The position numbers were made by a program, and so were the translations under genes. The notes under the pieces were generated by a model. The model saw only the letters and a list, made by a program, of their open reading frames with translations, made no database searches and was not told the DNA's origin. 64,000 bases of DNA from Runella defluvii (lineage in GTDB: Bacteria > Bacteroidota > Bacteroidia > Cytophagales > Spirosomataceae). The DNA lies in NCBI RefSeq assembly GCF_014195535.1, contig NZ_JACIBY010000011.1:62001-126000 (forward strand), given 5' to 3'. The first letter of the stretch is position 1; every line of letters starts with the position of its first letter. Positions 41,968 to 52,400 of this stretch are shown piece by piece.

Positions 41968-43569
41968 CTACAGCCCTAATTTCAGCTTCATTGGTTGTAG
42001 TTTTTTGGCTCGCCCTACTTCTTTTCCGTCCACCAATATGCGGAAACCTTTGCCTTTTTGGTAATGTTTACCCGTTTTGTCCCAAAGCACCGTCACACTT
42101 TTTCCGTGGTACAAAACTTTATCCAAACAAAACCAATCCCACTGATTTTGAGGAACTAACGGATGAATTTCCAAAACATCATCGGCGCGAGGTTTGAGTC
42201 CTACCAAGTCACTGATAATCAAATCGGCATAGCCTGAGTGGTTGTAAAACTTGCTGCGGGGGTCGTCGCCTTTGAGCCATCGGCCATTTTTCTCGTCTTG
42301 GTATTCTCCGAGGTACAACTTACCATTCATTTGGTGCGAACGCGCATAACGGTGAAGCTCATCGTAGAACACCTGCGGCGTCATTCTCCCGTGGTTTTTG
42401 TAATTAGTAAGCAAATTTGAAAGTCCTCGTAGCGTTTGGGTCGTGGCAAAAGGCCACACGGGGCCGTCCCACTCACAGCCATGCCCCGAACCGTGCGTCC
42501 GAAACAACGGGTGTCGGCGCTCGGCGGTGGTCAATCCCCAAGGGGCCCGAAACCCCGTCGTATCGGTGAGTTGTTCCCACTGTCGGGCGTAGTTTGGAGC
42601 ATCGTCGGGCAGGTTGAAGTACCACGGGATAAACCCAATGGCTTCGCGGGCTTGGTCGAGGTGGCCGTTTTCGTGTTTTACTTTAAAAAACGACGCTGAT
42701 TCATCCCACAAGTTTTCGTGAACGAGGCGTTTAAGCGTTTCGGCTTTTTGCTGGTATTTCTGACGAAGCGTATCATTGCCCACAATGGCCGCCATGCGCG
42801 ATAACGCAAGGGCATTTCCGTACATGTAACTGTTGATGGTCGGACGGATGTTTTTTTCTTTTCGCGAGCCACTTATCGATTCTTCCATCGCGTCACGAAC
42901 GTCAAATTGCCAAAAAAGCTGCGTTGGAAGCATTTTCTCCGTTTCCCATTTACGGTAATCGGCCTCTAAATCAAGCAGTGTTTTTTGTAAAAAAGTTTTG
43001 TCTAAGTTTACCAAATACCGACCATAAACGGCATCGTCCACCCAACTACTGAAGGCATGAAAACGTTGAACGCTATGTTTGGGGTCAACGTACAGCCAAA
43101 ACGAAATGTAATCGTTGATGTACTGCGGATTGTGCAGCCATCGCCCTTCGTAAATGTGGTGCCCCAAGGCGCTGCTAATGGCGTTGTGCTTACCCGCGTG
43201 GTTGACTTTGGTGATAAATTCGGTAAAAATAAAGCCATCAGGCGTTTGTTTGAGGTGCTTTCGGAATGACCACCAACGGTAATTATAAACCGTCCGAATG
43301 ACCGAATCGGGGCAATCAAACAATGGAACGTTTTTAGAAAGCCATTCAAACGATTGCTCGTTGGTGACGTAGTTTTTGACGGCTTCCTCGTCGATGGAAT
43401 TAAAATAAGCAATGTCTTTTTTGAGTGCGTCGGTGGTTAAAACCGTTGCCTTTTGCCCGAAACTTTGAAGGAACAAAAGGCAAAAGGCAAGGGGTAAGAG
43501 TCGGACCGTCCCACGGCAAATTTGCAAGGGGCAAAAGGCAAAGAGCGTATTATATTTTTTCGTGTACAT
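41968..43569 (-). CDS. Secreted six-hairpin glycosidase-like protein (GH63/MGH1-like)
   Basis: 533 residues with a signal peptide (LLPLAFCLLFLQSFGQ) preceded by about 20 extra residues encoded by (GGCAAAA)-type repeat DNA. The mature part is an (alpha/alpha)6 barrel: YNYRWWSFRKHLKQTPDGF, FWQFDVRDAMEESISGSRKE, RPTINSYMYGNALALSRMA, GCEWDGPVWPFATTQTLRGL, and a short C-terminal beta domain. These motifs resemble the MGH1-like/GH63 group of inverting glycosidases. The substrate is not deducible. A heptamer-rich start suggests that the true initiation site could be downstream, but no internal Met precedes the hydrophobic core. Confidence 0.78.
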   Translation of the reverse strand: MYTKKYNTLFAFCPLQICRGTVRLLPLAFCLLFLQSFGQKATVLTTDALKKDIAYFNSIDEEAVKNYVTNEQSFEWLSKNVPLFDCPDSVIRTVYNYRWWSFRKHLKQTPDGFIFTEFITKVNHAGKHNAISSALGHHIYEGRWLHNPQYINDYISFWLYVDPKHSVQRFHAFSSWVDDAVYGRYLVNLDKTFLQKTLLDLEADYRKWETEKMLPTQLFWQFDVRDAMEESISGSRKEKNIRPTINSYMYGNALALSRMAAIVGNDTLRQKYQQKAETLKRLVHENLWDESASFFKVKHENGHLDQAREAIGFIPWYFNLPDDAPNYARQWEQLTDTTGFRAPWGLTTAERRHPLFRTHGSGHGCEWDGPVWPFATTQTLRGLSNLLTNYKNHGRMTPQVFYDELHRYARSHQMNGKLYLGEYQDEKNGRWLKGDDPRSKFYNHSGYADLIISDLVGLKPRADDVLEIHPLVPQNQWDWFCLDKVLYHGKSVTVLWDKTGKHYQKGKGFRILVDGKEVGRAKKLQPMKLKLGL

Positions 43570-43636
43570 GGGTTAAATCTTATATTTTGTCATTTTGGCC
43601 TTGGATGGCGCGTGGCTCTGCCGCGTGACAACTATT

Positions 43637-43655
43637 ATCAGGCCTCTGGCCTGAT
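43637..43655 (-). repeat. Perfect hairpin after the GH20-like hydrolase gene
   Basis: ATCAGGCC pairs with GGCCTGAT around TCT, one base from the stop codon of the gene ending at 43657. A second G+C-rich sequence of similar make-up (CGCGTGGCTCTGCCGCGTG) lies 20 bp further on. No clear T-tract follows. Confidence 0.7.
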
Positions 43656-43656
43656 G

Positions 43657-46383
43657 CTATTCAAACAACCAATCAATATTCTTCTTGTTGCCCGCCATGC
43701 CCGCGTCGAAAATAGGGATGGTTTGGTTTCCTTTCACAAAGCCCAACAAAAGGCACGCCCCTTTGCCCAGATTGAACGTATGCGTTCCCGCCCCAAATGA
43801 GTACGCGTGGACGTTGGCAGGTGGAAAACCATTGACCAAAACGGCATTTGAAATTTTGATTTCGGCTTGCCCGTAATCGTTGGCGCTGGCGTCGGTTTCT
43901 AACTCGGGAGTTGGTAAATAACTGGCTTTTTTTTCGTTAAAAAACCCAACCAATAACTTCACAGGCTCCTGCGTCGTGAAAGTCAGTGTAGTACGTTGCG
44001 ATTGAAGTTGATTTTTGGCCAACTTAATTCCTTTCAACGCCTGTAATTCGGGCGCAATTCCGCTAATCACTGCCGCCGTATCACTAAAAACGGCTTGTCC
44101 TTTTACCGCCGAAAACCACGCTGCCTGCGGGCTTTGTAGGGTCACTTCGGCAGGTTGCAATAGCACCAATTGCTTGGTAGTCTGCGAACTATGGGTTTTG
44201 AGCGAATCTATTTTATGCTTAAACGTTTTCAACTCTTTTTCATAAACGGGCAGCATTTCTGTCCACGTTTTGTACGCACCCTCAAACCCACGCATCGGAA
44301 TTTTGCGTTGCTGCGTTTGCATACTGTTGGCATACAAATAAGTATCTTTGGTCAAGGCAACGAGCTTAGCGTAATGGCTTACGCTTTTCTCCAAATGCGG
44401 TAATGCCTTCTCCAAATCACGAACATCGTTTGAGTACTTAAAACGTAGCGTTGCCAGTGCCGCACGCGCTTTCTCGGCATAGAAATTCGCCATGGCATCT
44501 TGGCAATGGACGTCGTTCCGAAGGCGACCAAATTCCTCCTTGTTTTGGGTAACACTTGCCGCCGCGCGCTCAATCGCCTCTACGGCCTTTTGTCCATGAA
44601 CAACCACCTCATCGGCTACCTTCACGGGCGTTTCGCCAAGGTGCGGCTGTCGGTTCCAGTCTTTTTCTGCATACTCAATAATCATCTCACCCTCAGGCGC
44701 TTCCGATTCGTACATGAGGGTAAACAAACCGTATCGAAACGGATTAATGAGCTGCGTCATCAACATGCCCAACGTCAGCGTTTGGCGGTTTCCGTCCGTG
44801 ATTCCGTAGCGGCGAAGGAGTTTAGGAGAAATTTCCCCCGTTTGTTCGTAGGCTTCCAACACGTCTTTGCCTTTATCGAGCGGTAAGCCGTATTTCTCTG
44901 CCAGTTGATTGCCCCAATAATTGATTTCGGCGGGGCGCTCCCGTTTTGAATTCCACGCGTAGCGCGCCCACGTTTTGTACCAAATCCAGTCACGATCCAG
45001 TTGAAAAAGGCGTTTTTCAGCTTTATCGGCCGTGTAAGGCCAATCCCAGTACGATGCCTGCGGGTACAAATGAAGGCCGTTGGCTTCGTACACGTTGTGC
45101 ATAGCCTGCACCGATTTTTGAATAAAGTCAGCCGAACCGTACCGAAAAGGCTCCAAATTGGCCAAAATATGCACATTTTCAACGTGGACTGTCCCAATGC
45201 GACTCAGACTGCGGTGTAAATCGGCCCACTTACCGCGAGGCGTGTAGGTCGTTAGCGCTTCGCCGTTGTACTTGGCCATCGTATATAGGTTTTTATACAA
45301 AGGCAAAGCCGATTTCATCACCCGAGGGGCGTCGGTATCGTGGGCACGAAGCACAATGGGCGGCTCGGTCGTTTTTCCCAGGGCTTTAAGTCCGTCTTGC
45401 ACGCCTGGAATAATGGTTTTGGTAAACCAATCGACGTCATCCTGCCCCTGCCCTTCCATCGCTTCACCGAGTGTAATCAATAAACCTACATTGGGATATT
45501 TTTCAACAAAAGCGGCAATGGATTTACGCGTGTAATCGGCAATCAAAGGCACAATCGGGCGGTTGCGGTCTTGGGTTTTAATGCCGTGTTTTTCAGCAAA
45601 AGGTTTAGAAACAATGATGTTGTAAAACATTTGAATCACCCAAATTCCGCGCTTATCGGCCTCGGTGGTGAGGAAGCTAAAAAGCGCTTCATTTTTTTGA
45701 AACGTTGCCTCATCCACCTCCAACGCGTATGGGTAGTCTTTCAATTTCACCAACGACGCAAACGGGTGTCCGTTCCACAAATAGAGCGAATTGTACCGAT
45801 TTTCGACCATCATGTCTAAGTACCTAATCCACTGCGCTTTGTCGTATAACCACGGAAACGTCTCGGGAGTATAAGGATACTCATATACCTCACGACCAGG
45901 CAAATAGACGGGTTTTTGAATACCAATACAGGTACCACGTAGCACCATTTCGGGCTGGTCTTTGAGCGAAAGTTGTTGGGGTAAACGTTGGTTTTTCTTG
46001 AATTGCTCCGCTAATTCTAAACACCCGTACAAAGCCCCCGAAGCATCGCTCCCCGCCACAAACAACGGAGAAGTGGGCTGCTTGAGGAGTTCAAAACTTT
46101 CTTTGGAGGGATTGGCGGCAAGCGTGAGTTTTTGACCAAGTGTAAGTTTTTGAAAAACGGGGTCGGTGGCTACTCCAACGACAATTTGGTAGCTATTCTT
46201 GGCAATGCTTTTGTTTAAAGTCACTTGATAACCTGCAACGCTCAAGGCTGTTTTTAGCTTTTCTACCCCAAAATTCACCCGTGCGCTCGGGTCAGTTGCC
46301 CAGATGTTGACGGTTTGTTGGGAAAAAGCCGCCTTCGCCGAAAACAGAATAAGATATAGCCAATAAAAGGGTTGTTTTCTCAT
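43657..46383 (-). CDS. Large secreted hydrolase with GH20-like N-terminal domain (alpha-galacturonidase/glucuronidase candidate)
   Basis: 908 residues with a signal peptide (FYWLYLILFSAKAAFSQ). An alpha/beta domain of the kind found before GH20 and GH67 barrels (about 22-130: INIWATDPSARVNFG-like start, SDASGALYGCLELAEQF) is followed by a TIM barrel (RYLDMMVENRYNSLYLWNG, LLITLGEAMEGQGQDDVDWF, HDTDAPRV) with several acidic candidate residues. A helical region and a C-terminal beta domain complete it. Bacteroidota proteins of this build are named as alpha-uronidases in some annotations; the activity here is inferred only from that and from the locus. Confidence 0.6.
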   Translation of the reverse strand: MRKQPFYWLYLILFSAKAAFSQQTVNIWATDPSARVNFGVEKLKTALSVAGYQVTLNKSIAKNSYQIVVGVATDPVFQKLTLGQKLTLAANPSKESFELLKQPTSPLFVAGSDASGALYGCLELAEQFKKNQRLPQQLSLKDQPEMVLRGTCIGIQKPVYLPGREVYEYPYTPETFPWLYDKAQWIRYLDMMVENRYNSLYLWNGHPFASLVKLKDYPYALEVDEATFQKNEALFSFLTTEADKRGIWVIQMFYNIIVSKPFAEKHGIKTQDRNRPIVPLIADYTRKSIAAFVEKYPNVGLLITLGEAMEGQGQDDVDWFTKTIIPGVQDGLKALGKTTEPPIVLRAHDTDAPRVMKSALPLYKNLYTMAKYNGEALTTYTPRGKWADLHRSLSRIGTVHVENVHILANLEPFRYGSADFIQKSVQAMHNVYEANGLHLYPQASYWDWPYTADKAEKRLFQLDRDWIWYKTWARYAWNSKRERPAEINYWGNQLAEKYGLPLDKGKDVLEAYEQTGEISPKLLRRYGITDGNRQTLTLGMLMTQLINPFRYGLFTLMYESEAPEGEMIIEYAEKDWNRQPHLGETPVKVADEVVVHGQKAVEAIERAAASVTQNKEEFGRLRNDVHCQDAMANFYAEKARAALATLRFKYSNDVRDLEKALPHLEKSVSHYAKLVALTKDTYLYANSMQTQQRKIPMRGFEGAYKTWTEMLPVYEKELKTFKHKIDSLKTHSSQTTKQLVLLQPAEVTLQSPQAAWFSAVKGQAVFSDTAAVISGIAPELQALKGIKLAKNQLQSQRTTLTFTTQEPVKLLVGFFNEKKASYLPTPELETDASANDYGQAEIKISNAVLVNGFPPANVHAYSFGAGTHTFNLGKGACLLLGFVKGNQTIPIFDAGMAGNKKNIDWLFE

Positions 46384-46394
46384 GAATTTTTATT

Positions 46395-46441
46395 TTTGGG
46401 AACACGGAGGTTCACAGAGTTAGACACAGAGTATCACGGAG
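46395..46441. repeat. Half-copy of the ACACAGAG/CACGGAG repeat
   Basis: GAACACGGAGG, TTCACAGAG, GACACAGAG and ATCACGGAG occur in a row between two genes. They match the units of the inverted element at 52692-52780. Confidence 0.65.
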
Positions 46442-46455
46442 TATGGCAAAAAACA

Positions 46456-48294
46456 TCAGTTATTCGATGTTTTCAACGATTTTATGACAAATACAGCTTC
46501 CGACTCCACGGCGCTGCTGTTAGGCAAGTCGTAATTCTGGTCGGTGGGGGTGTCAGCATCGGGGAAACGGCGGACATCGCCCGTACGGAAAACGACCCGT
46601 TTGAACGAGGCTACGGGAGCGAAATAGACTTTTGCCCCCTTGCTTTGGCCATTTACAAACACATTAAAAATTCGTTTGCTTGGGTCGAGTTCGAGCCGAA
46701 TTTCGTAGGCTTTGCCTGCTTCGTATTTCATAATGCCCGAATTTCGGTAGCCAACTTTGGCTTTCAGTTCCCCATCCACATCAAAAATCAAGCGCGTAGC
46801 GGCACTGCCTTTGGCATCTTGTAATTCAATGTGCAAGCGTCCTTTGTCGGTTTGTTGGGGAACAACCGTGAACGTAACCACCACTTTTTTGCTCTCAGGA
46901 ATAACCCGTTCGGCTTTGGCGTAATCAAACGCATCGCTATCGCGTAGTACCAAGTTTTTGGAACCATCGGCGGCTTTTTCCATTTTTACTGACGCTCTAA
47001 GCGGGCTAAAAATATTCCAAAACTTCAGTTCATCTCCCGCGGGCAAGTCGTTGAATACGTCATTGACGTGCGTTTTTACTTCATCGGTAATGGGCACGGG
47101 AATTTTGGATACCCAAATATCCTCTTTGTTCATGCTATACGTCACCCACAAGTTTTTATCGGGTGGCGTGCCGTTGCCTTCTTCCATGCCACGAACGTAT
47201 TGTGGCCCGTACGATTTGTAATTTCCCCCGTAACGCATGGACGTAATTTCGCCATTGACCAACAACAAGTTATCGTACGCGAGTCCATCTTTGCTAACCG
47301 ATACCGCCAGCGGCCAACGAAACTCCGCAGGGTTATAAACCGTGGCATAGCGTCCATCGGACGTCCGTTGCCCCCAAATTTTGGCATTGCTGTTAACAAA
47401 GCCTGGCGCGCGTAATGGCGCGTACAACCACGTTTTGCCATTATCCTTGCTCACCGACGTCAAGGCGTGCTTCCACAAACCCACGACGTTTCCATTGGGT
47501 AAATGGTAGTAACTAAACGCCTTCAATTCCCGCTTCAACGGCACGAGCGGGTCGTCGCGGTCGGCTTCTTCGAGCCATTGCTGCATCATGAGCGGATTGG
47601 CCAACAGCTCGTTACATGCTTCCACAAAACCTGCATCGTTGGAAGTGGTATAAAACGGATAAGCCGATTTCGACTTATCCCAAGTAGCGTTGTGTCGAAT
47701 AAAATAAATGGGGCCAAACCGCCCGTCGGCGTAAATTTCCCGCACCACGCGGCCAATTCCTTTCCCGTCGTTCGGATCGTCTTTGGCATCCAAGGCAATT
47801 CCATAATACGCCAATGTCAACAAGCGATTTTTCTTCGATACAAAAAATCCCATGCGTTGGTGCATGACAGCATCAAGGTTTTTGGCCACGCCTGCATACC
47901 CTTGTTTTGTCCAACCGTCAGGAATACGGTAAGTGGGAAAAAGCACCGTTGGGGTTGTCCATTGGTAGCCGTCTTTGGACGACGTAATAAGGGTAGCCCC
48001 TGGCGGCACGTGTTCCCCCACGGGGTTGCTCAAATAATGCAGGTAAAACGTGTTGTTCCAATACACCAGCATCGGGGCGTGGTTGTAAGTCCAATCCAAC
48101 GCCGTGCCGCTTTTGTTTTCACGGTCGGCCCTGAATACCTGAATGTTATGCACTCCCACCGCAGGACTTAATTGCCCGTGGTGATAGTCCACATTAGAAA
48201 GTGTTTTGCCCACGTAACGTATGGTATCTTGGGCTTGGACGGTCGTGGTAATTAGCCAAGCCAAGAGAGAAATTAAATGGTGTTTGTAATTCAT
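46456..48294 (-). CDS. Secreted BNR/sialidase-like propeller with C-terminal LamG-like domain
   Basis: 612 residues with a signal peptide (LISLLAWLITTTVQAQ). The N-terminal about 390 residues look like a BNR-type propeller: NHAPMLVYWNNTFYLHYLSNP, SKDGYQWTTPTVLFPTY, SVSKDNGKTWLYAPLR and PLAVSVSKDGLAYDN. The C-terminal about 170 residues resemble a concanavalin/LamG-like sandwich (VVVTFTVVPQQTDKGRLHIEL). Such propellers are found in sialidases and some polysaccharide lyases, so it may cleave a glycosidic bond in pectin side chains. Activity is not assigned. It is co-oriented with the GH43-like gene upstream. Confidence 0.7.
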   Translation of the reverse strand: MNYKHHLISLLAWLITTTVQAQDTIRYVGKTLSNVDYHHGQLSPAVGVHNIQVFRADRENKSGTALDWTYNHAPMLVYWNNTFYLHYLSNPVGEHVPPGATLITSSKDGYQWTTPTVLFPTYRIPDGWTKQGYAGVAKNLDAVMHQRMGFFVSKKNRLLTLAYYGIALDAKDDPNDGKGIGRVVREIYADGRFGPIYFIRHNATWDKSKSAYPFYTTSNDAGFVEACNELLANPLMMQQWLEEADRDDPLVPLKRELKAFSYYHLPNGNVVGLWKHALTSVSKDNGKTWLYAPLRAPGFVNSNAKIWGQRTSDGRYATVYNPAEFRWPLAVSVSKDGLAYDNLLLVNGEITSMRYGGNYKSYGPQYVRGMEEGNGTPPDKNLWVTYSMNKEDIWVSKIPVPITDEVKTHVNDVFNDLPAGDELKFWNIFSPLRASVKMEKAADGSKNLVLRDSDAFDYAKAERVIPESKKVVVTFTVVPQQTDKGRLHIELQDAKGSAATRLIFDVDGELKAKVGYRNSGIMKYEAGKAYEIRLELDPSKRIFNVFVNGQSKGAKVYFAPVASFKRVVFRTGDVRRFPDADTPTDQNYDLPNSSAVESEAVFVIKSLKTSNN

Positions 48295-48310
48295 TTTTAG
48301 AAACGGTTTG

Positions 48311-48467
48311 TCAGGGCTAAAGCCCTTCTAGTTAGCTTTCCTTTCATGCCCCACGCTAAAGCATGGGGTTAATAGAACAGCATCGAGCCAGTGAAGATTA
48401 TCCTAAAACCACGTCCTTTAGGGCGTGGAGCAGCCTTAGCTACTCAGCAAAAGGGCTTCAGCCCTGA
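48311..48467. repeat. 157-bp nested multi-hairpin element
   Basis: TCAGGGCTAAAGCCCTT at the left end mirrors AAGGGCTTCAGCCCTGA at the right, forming an outer stem. Inside are two separate hairpins: CCCCACGCTAAAGCATGGGG and CCACGTCCTTTAGGGCGTGG. The layout is cloverleaf-like. It fills the gap between the GH43-like and BNR genes and contains no gene. Confidence 0.8.
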
Positions 48468-48472
48468 CCTAC

Positions 48473-49375
48473 TCACTCCCGTAAGCCTTTCAGCACCTTC
48501 TTTTTGGCCTTAAAAATAGTCCCGTGCTTGTGGCCCTGCGGCACTAAAATATCCGCATTGGCGTCGCTAAAGGTTTTAAAATCTTGAGTCCGAACGGCGT
48601 CGTAGCGTTTATCTTGATAGGTGTCAAAATAAATCAGCCACTCATCACCCGTTTTCACGACCGAAGGGCCTTCCGTAAATTTTTTGCTAAATGGCACCGA
48701 TACGTTTTCAAAAGGTCCTAACGGAGTTTTACCAAAAGCTACTTTTAGGTTTCGTTCGGGGCGAGTGTTATCTTTGAGTACCAACACATAGTCGTTTTTT
48801 TGACGCTTGACAATCACTGCATCAATCACACTAAAGCCTGGGTCAAAGAAAAGTTGGGTGGGGGTAAATGTCTTAAAATCTTTGGTCGTCGTGTAATACA
48901 TGCGGTGATTATTGTCTTCGTCTTCGATGCCCCTAGGAAAACGAAACGGAATTGTGGAAGCCCAAATAATGACAAATCGATCGGCTTCGTCGTCGTAAAA
49001 CAGTTCGGGGGCCCACACGTTGACGGTAGTTGGTTCGTGCGCCATCACGGGCAAGAGTCGTTGCTCCGACCAGTGAATCAGGTCTTTGGAACTGGCATAC
49101 CCAAACCCTTTGTCTCCCTTCCAGCTCGTTGTCCATACCAAATGATACGTTCCGTCTTTCCCGTGCACCATTGAGGGGTCACGCATTACTTTCTGCGTAC
49201 CGATTTCGGGTTTTAACAAGGTTTTATTGAGGTCATTCCAGTGGCGACCGTCGTAGCTGTACAGCATTCGTAAGCCCTCGTTGGCAGGCTCGTGGAAAGA
49301 CGTAAATAGCCACACGTCTTTGCTGCACGAGCAGCATAAATAGGTAATGAGCAAAAGGGATAAAAGTCGTTTCAT
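48473..49375 (-). CDS. GH43-like five-bladed propeller lipoprotein
   Basis: 300 residues with a lipoprotein signal (LLITYLCCSCSK). The propeller shows MRDPSMVHGKDGTYHLVWTT (Asp of the first blade), NVWAPELFYDDEADRFVIIWAS (Glu/Asp region), SVIDAVIVKRQKNDYVLVLKD and EGPSVVKTGDEWLIYFD, where the Glu is a candidate acid. This is the GH43/GH117-like fold, used by arabinanases, xylosidases and galactosidases. Length is shorter than two-domain GH43 enzymes. It is probably anchored at the cell surface or in the periplasm. Confidence 0.82.
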   Translation of the reverse strand: MKRLLSLLLITYLCCSCSKDVWLFTSFHEPANEGLRMLYSYDGRHWNDLNKTLLKPEIGTQKVMRDPSMVHGKDGTYHLVWTTSWKGDKGFGYASSKDLIHWSEQRLLPVMAHEPTTVNVWAPELFYDDEADRFVIIWASTIPFRFPRGIEDEDNNHRMYYTTTKDFKTFTPTQLFFDPGFSVIDAVIVKRQKNDYVLVLKDNTRPERNLKVAFGKTPLGPFENVSVPFSKKFTEGPSVVKTGDEWLIYFDTYQDKRYDAVRTQDFKTFSDANADILVPQGHKHGTIFKAKKKVLKGLRE

Positions 49376-49398
49376 TGGAGAATGTTATCTGTTTTGAA

Positions 49399-49427
49399 CC
49401 ATTCCAAGGTTTCAAACCTTGGAATGG
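49399..49427 (-). terminator. Perfect palindrome after the beta-helix fusion gene
   Basis: CCATTCCAAGGTTT and AAACCTTGGAATGG pair perfectly with a single-base loop, starting 2 bp after the stop codon at 49429. There is no strong T-tract on the minus strand, so attenuation or mRNA 3'-end protection is as likely as termination. Confidence 0.6.
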
Positions 49428-49428
49428 C

Positions 49429-52400
49429 TTATCTTTTTTGCAACCAAATGACCGAAGCCGTTCCCGTCGGGTTCTTCACCGTCACTACCGTTCCACCCTT
49501 TACTTGTTCTGCCGAAGTGGTCATTTCTCCCGTTTTTGGGGCAATAAACCGTACGGTGTAAGAGTGCGGAACTTGCGTTAAATCAAGCGATGCTTCGGAA
49601 GATTCGGTATATATGACAAATCCAACGTTGGCGTTTCCCAACACCCATTGCTGCGGAGAAGATACCAACGGCTTCATGGTGGGTAGGTCTTTCAAAAATT
49701 GCCCATCGGCCACCGAAGGGATACTTGCCATCGAGCCACCTGCCAACACTACTGCCCACCCAAAGGCTTCCTGCCCGTCGCCTGAATACATTACGGCTTT
49801 GTCGGGAAACTGTCGGCGGTATTCGCTCACGGCCCGATACACTTGGTCAAACGAACTTCGTTTGGGACTGAGCAGTCGGGCGTGCTGTCGGGGTGCCAAG
49901 TTTTGCCCTCCAGCGGGTGCATAAGCCGTGCCATTGGCTTGGTAGTGCCAGTAGCGAATGTCTATTATATCGACCGTCGCAGCGCGTGGAGCATCGGCCA
50001 AAATCGCGTCTTGAACGTCTTTGGTGGTACTGAGGCCGACCCACACATTCTTCTTTTTCTCTTTTTCCCACTCTCTAATAACATCCAGCCAAAACTGCAC
50101 AAACGACAACGGCCCCGTATATTCGGCACTAATCAACTGAATGACCCCCGTTTGTTCCGAAAAATTATCAAGACATTGGCGAATATAAGCTCGGTGCAAC
50201 TGCCGACGAACGGGGTGCGACACGTCATAAAACTGTTCGGCCATAAAAATCCGTTTGTCGCCTGCGTAAGGCACGGGCTCGGGAAAGCCTGTTTGGTTGA
50301 GGTTATTAGCAGGACGCCACGGAAAATCGGCGTAATGCGCTCCCGCTTCGATGATGTTGTGTTGGAAATAGTTTTGGTGAATCAGTACCAGCCCCTTTTG
50401 GTCGGCCAATTGGGCAAACTGCTGGAGGCGGCTCCAATACCACCGATTGTAACGGGTCAAGTCGTATTTACTAAGTCCGTCCCATGCGGTTTCTTTGCCA
50501 CTTCGCGCAAAAGGCAACTCATAAAAAGGCGTCCAAACCTCGCCGTCCATCCGTCGAATGCGCTCGTGGTCATCGCGGCGGCGGTCATACCAAAGGCCAT
50601 AATTGTGGTCAATCGCCAACACATTATTGGCTTTCATCCAGTCACTAACCTCGTTCAGGTCGTCGGTCAGGCCGCGTCCCGTCATCCGAGGCACAAAGCG
50701 GGTTAAATGGGGTTTGGCATTTTCCAACCCATGCGGACGCGCGCTTCCATTCCACCAAGTCACATCCTGTCGCTTGCCCGTTTGAACGGTATTCCCGCGC
50801 ACCAACCAACCATTTTGAAGGGTCAAAGCAGGGGCATTCGTAGGCTTCGACGCCGTTGGCAAACCAAGTTGTTCGATTGTTTTTGCCGTTGTTTGGGTTG
50901 GAATGGGCTGTCTTTCGGGGGCTTTTTGAATAAATTCGTCTAAGGTCAAAATAGGTTGCTGCGCCAACTTTGTCAACGCTATCGCCACCTCTACTTTGGG
51001 GCTACTCGACGCTTCGGACTCGACGGGCATTAAAATCATCCGCGCCTTTGTCGATTCGCCCAGGCGGTCAGCCAATTGCGCGTAGTATAAGCTTCGGGGG
51101 CGAATGTGTTCGTTGGACATTTCCCAATGCCCATTTCCCGCAAACTGCGCCCACGTACCAAACGCCCAATTTTCAGCCGTAGGGGGCTTTGGACAATCGA
51201 CTTTGGCCGCTGTGCATTGCCAAAATACGCTGTTGGCCGCCGTCCAGCCTGCCCCTTGACCGTCTTGTCCACGGTTTCCAAAACTAAGGGCATTTCCATC
51301 ACTATTCACAATGTCAAACAATACACCCGACGCCCAACTGTCAATCGTCCCGCTGAAACTATGCGGCTCATGCGATTCGCATTGCACAAAGGCGTTGGGA
51401 CCTGCCGCACAATATCCCACTGCAAAATCGTGGTAGCCGTTTTCGGCATACAAACGCTGAAAAAGCCCTTGTTGTCCTTGCGTAAAAAAAGTATAACGAC
51501 GTTCTCCGCCAATTTCTGAAATAGGCTCCAACGCTCGGCAATCCTCGACGGTAACGCGACGAGCAGCGGCCAAAACGCTCACAGCCGCTCCTGCAAAGTG
51601 TTTGAATGTCACTTGACGTACCCAAGCGTCTTGGACATTGTCTAGCGAAATCCCTACCCAACGGTGGTCTTCATCTTTGGGATTAGAAACATCGTAAGCC
51701 GATACCAGCCTCAGGTTTTCCACCCCTACGTTGGTAATCGTGTTTTGTTGTTGATAAACTCGTATGCTTCCGCCTCCGTACGACGCATCTAATGCGGTCG
51801 TCAAGGGGGCATCAAGCGTTAATTCATTGCCCGAAATGGCCGTAATCGTTCGATCCCAATAGCTGTCTCGTTGTCCCGCTTTCCAGCCCAGCGCCGTCAC
51901 ACCTCCGCCAAAGTGCTCCGTCCCAAGGGCTTGAATCCATTCTTTGGTCGAAGGGCGGTGTATTTGGATAGCATCTCCTACTTTTAGCCCCGACGCATCT
52001 TCCACGGCCAATGTCATCGCATTGACGGGTACGTACGGGTTTGTGATTCGTAAACGGCTCTTTGATAGCACATTTTGTCCACCAATGACATTGACCAAAT
52101 GCTCCCGCGACGTACCTGCACCTATGATGGTGGTTCCGTTTTCGGTCATGCCACTTCCGCGCAGCACAACTCCTGAGGCTTTCAAGCTCAGTTGACCCGC
52201 CACTTCAAACGTTCCTTTTCCCAACAAAACCGTTCCTCTAAATCCATTTTTATCCAAGGGTAAGGTGGCTACGTACTCAATCGCTGCCTGAATGCGGTTA
52301 GTGGCATCGCCTTTTTGCGCATTCACTACTACCCGAATCGGCACGTCGGGAATGGACTCGGCTCCCGCCCGATACCCACAGTACGAAAAGTCAGGAAGGC

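Noticed and set aside
47503-48171. 222-codon open frame on the + strand
   Set aside because: Fully antisense to the BNR-type gene, with no signal or family motif.
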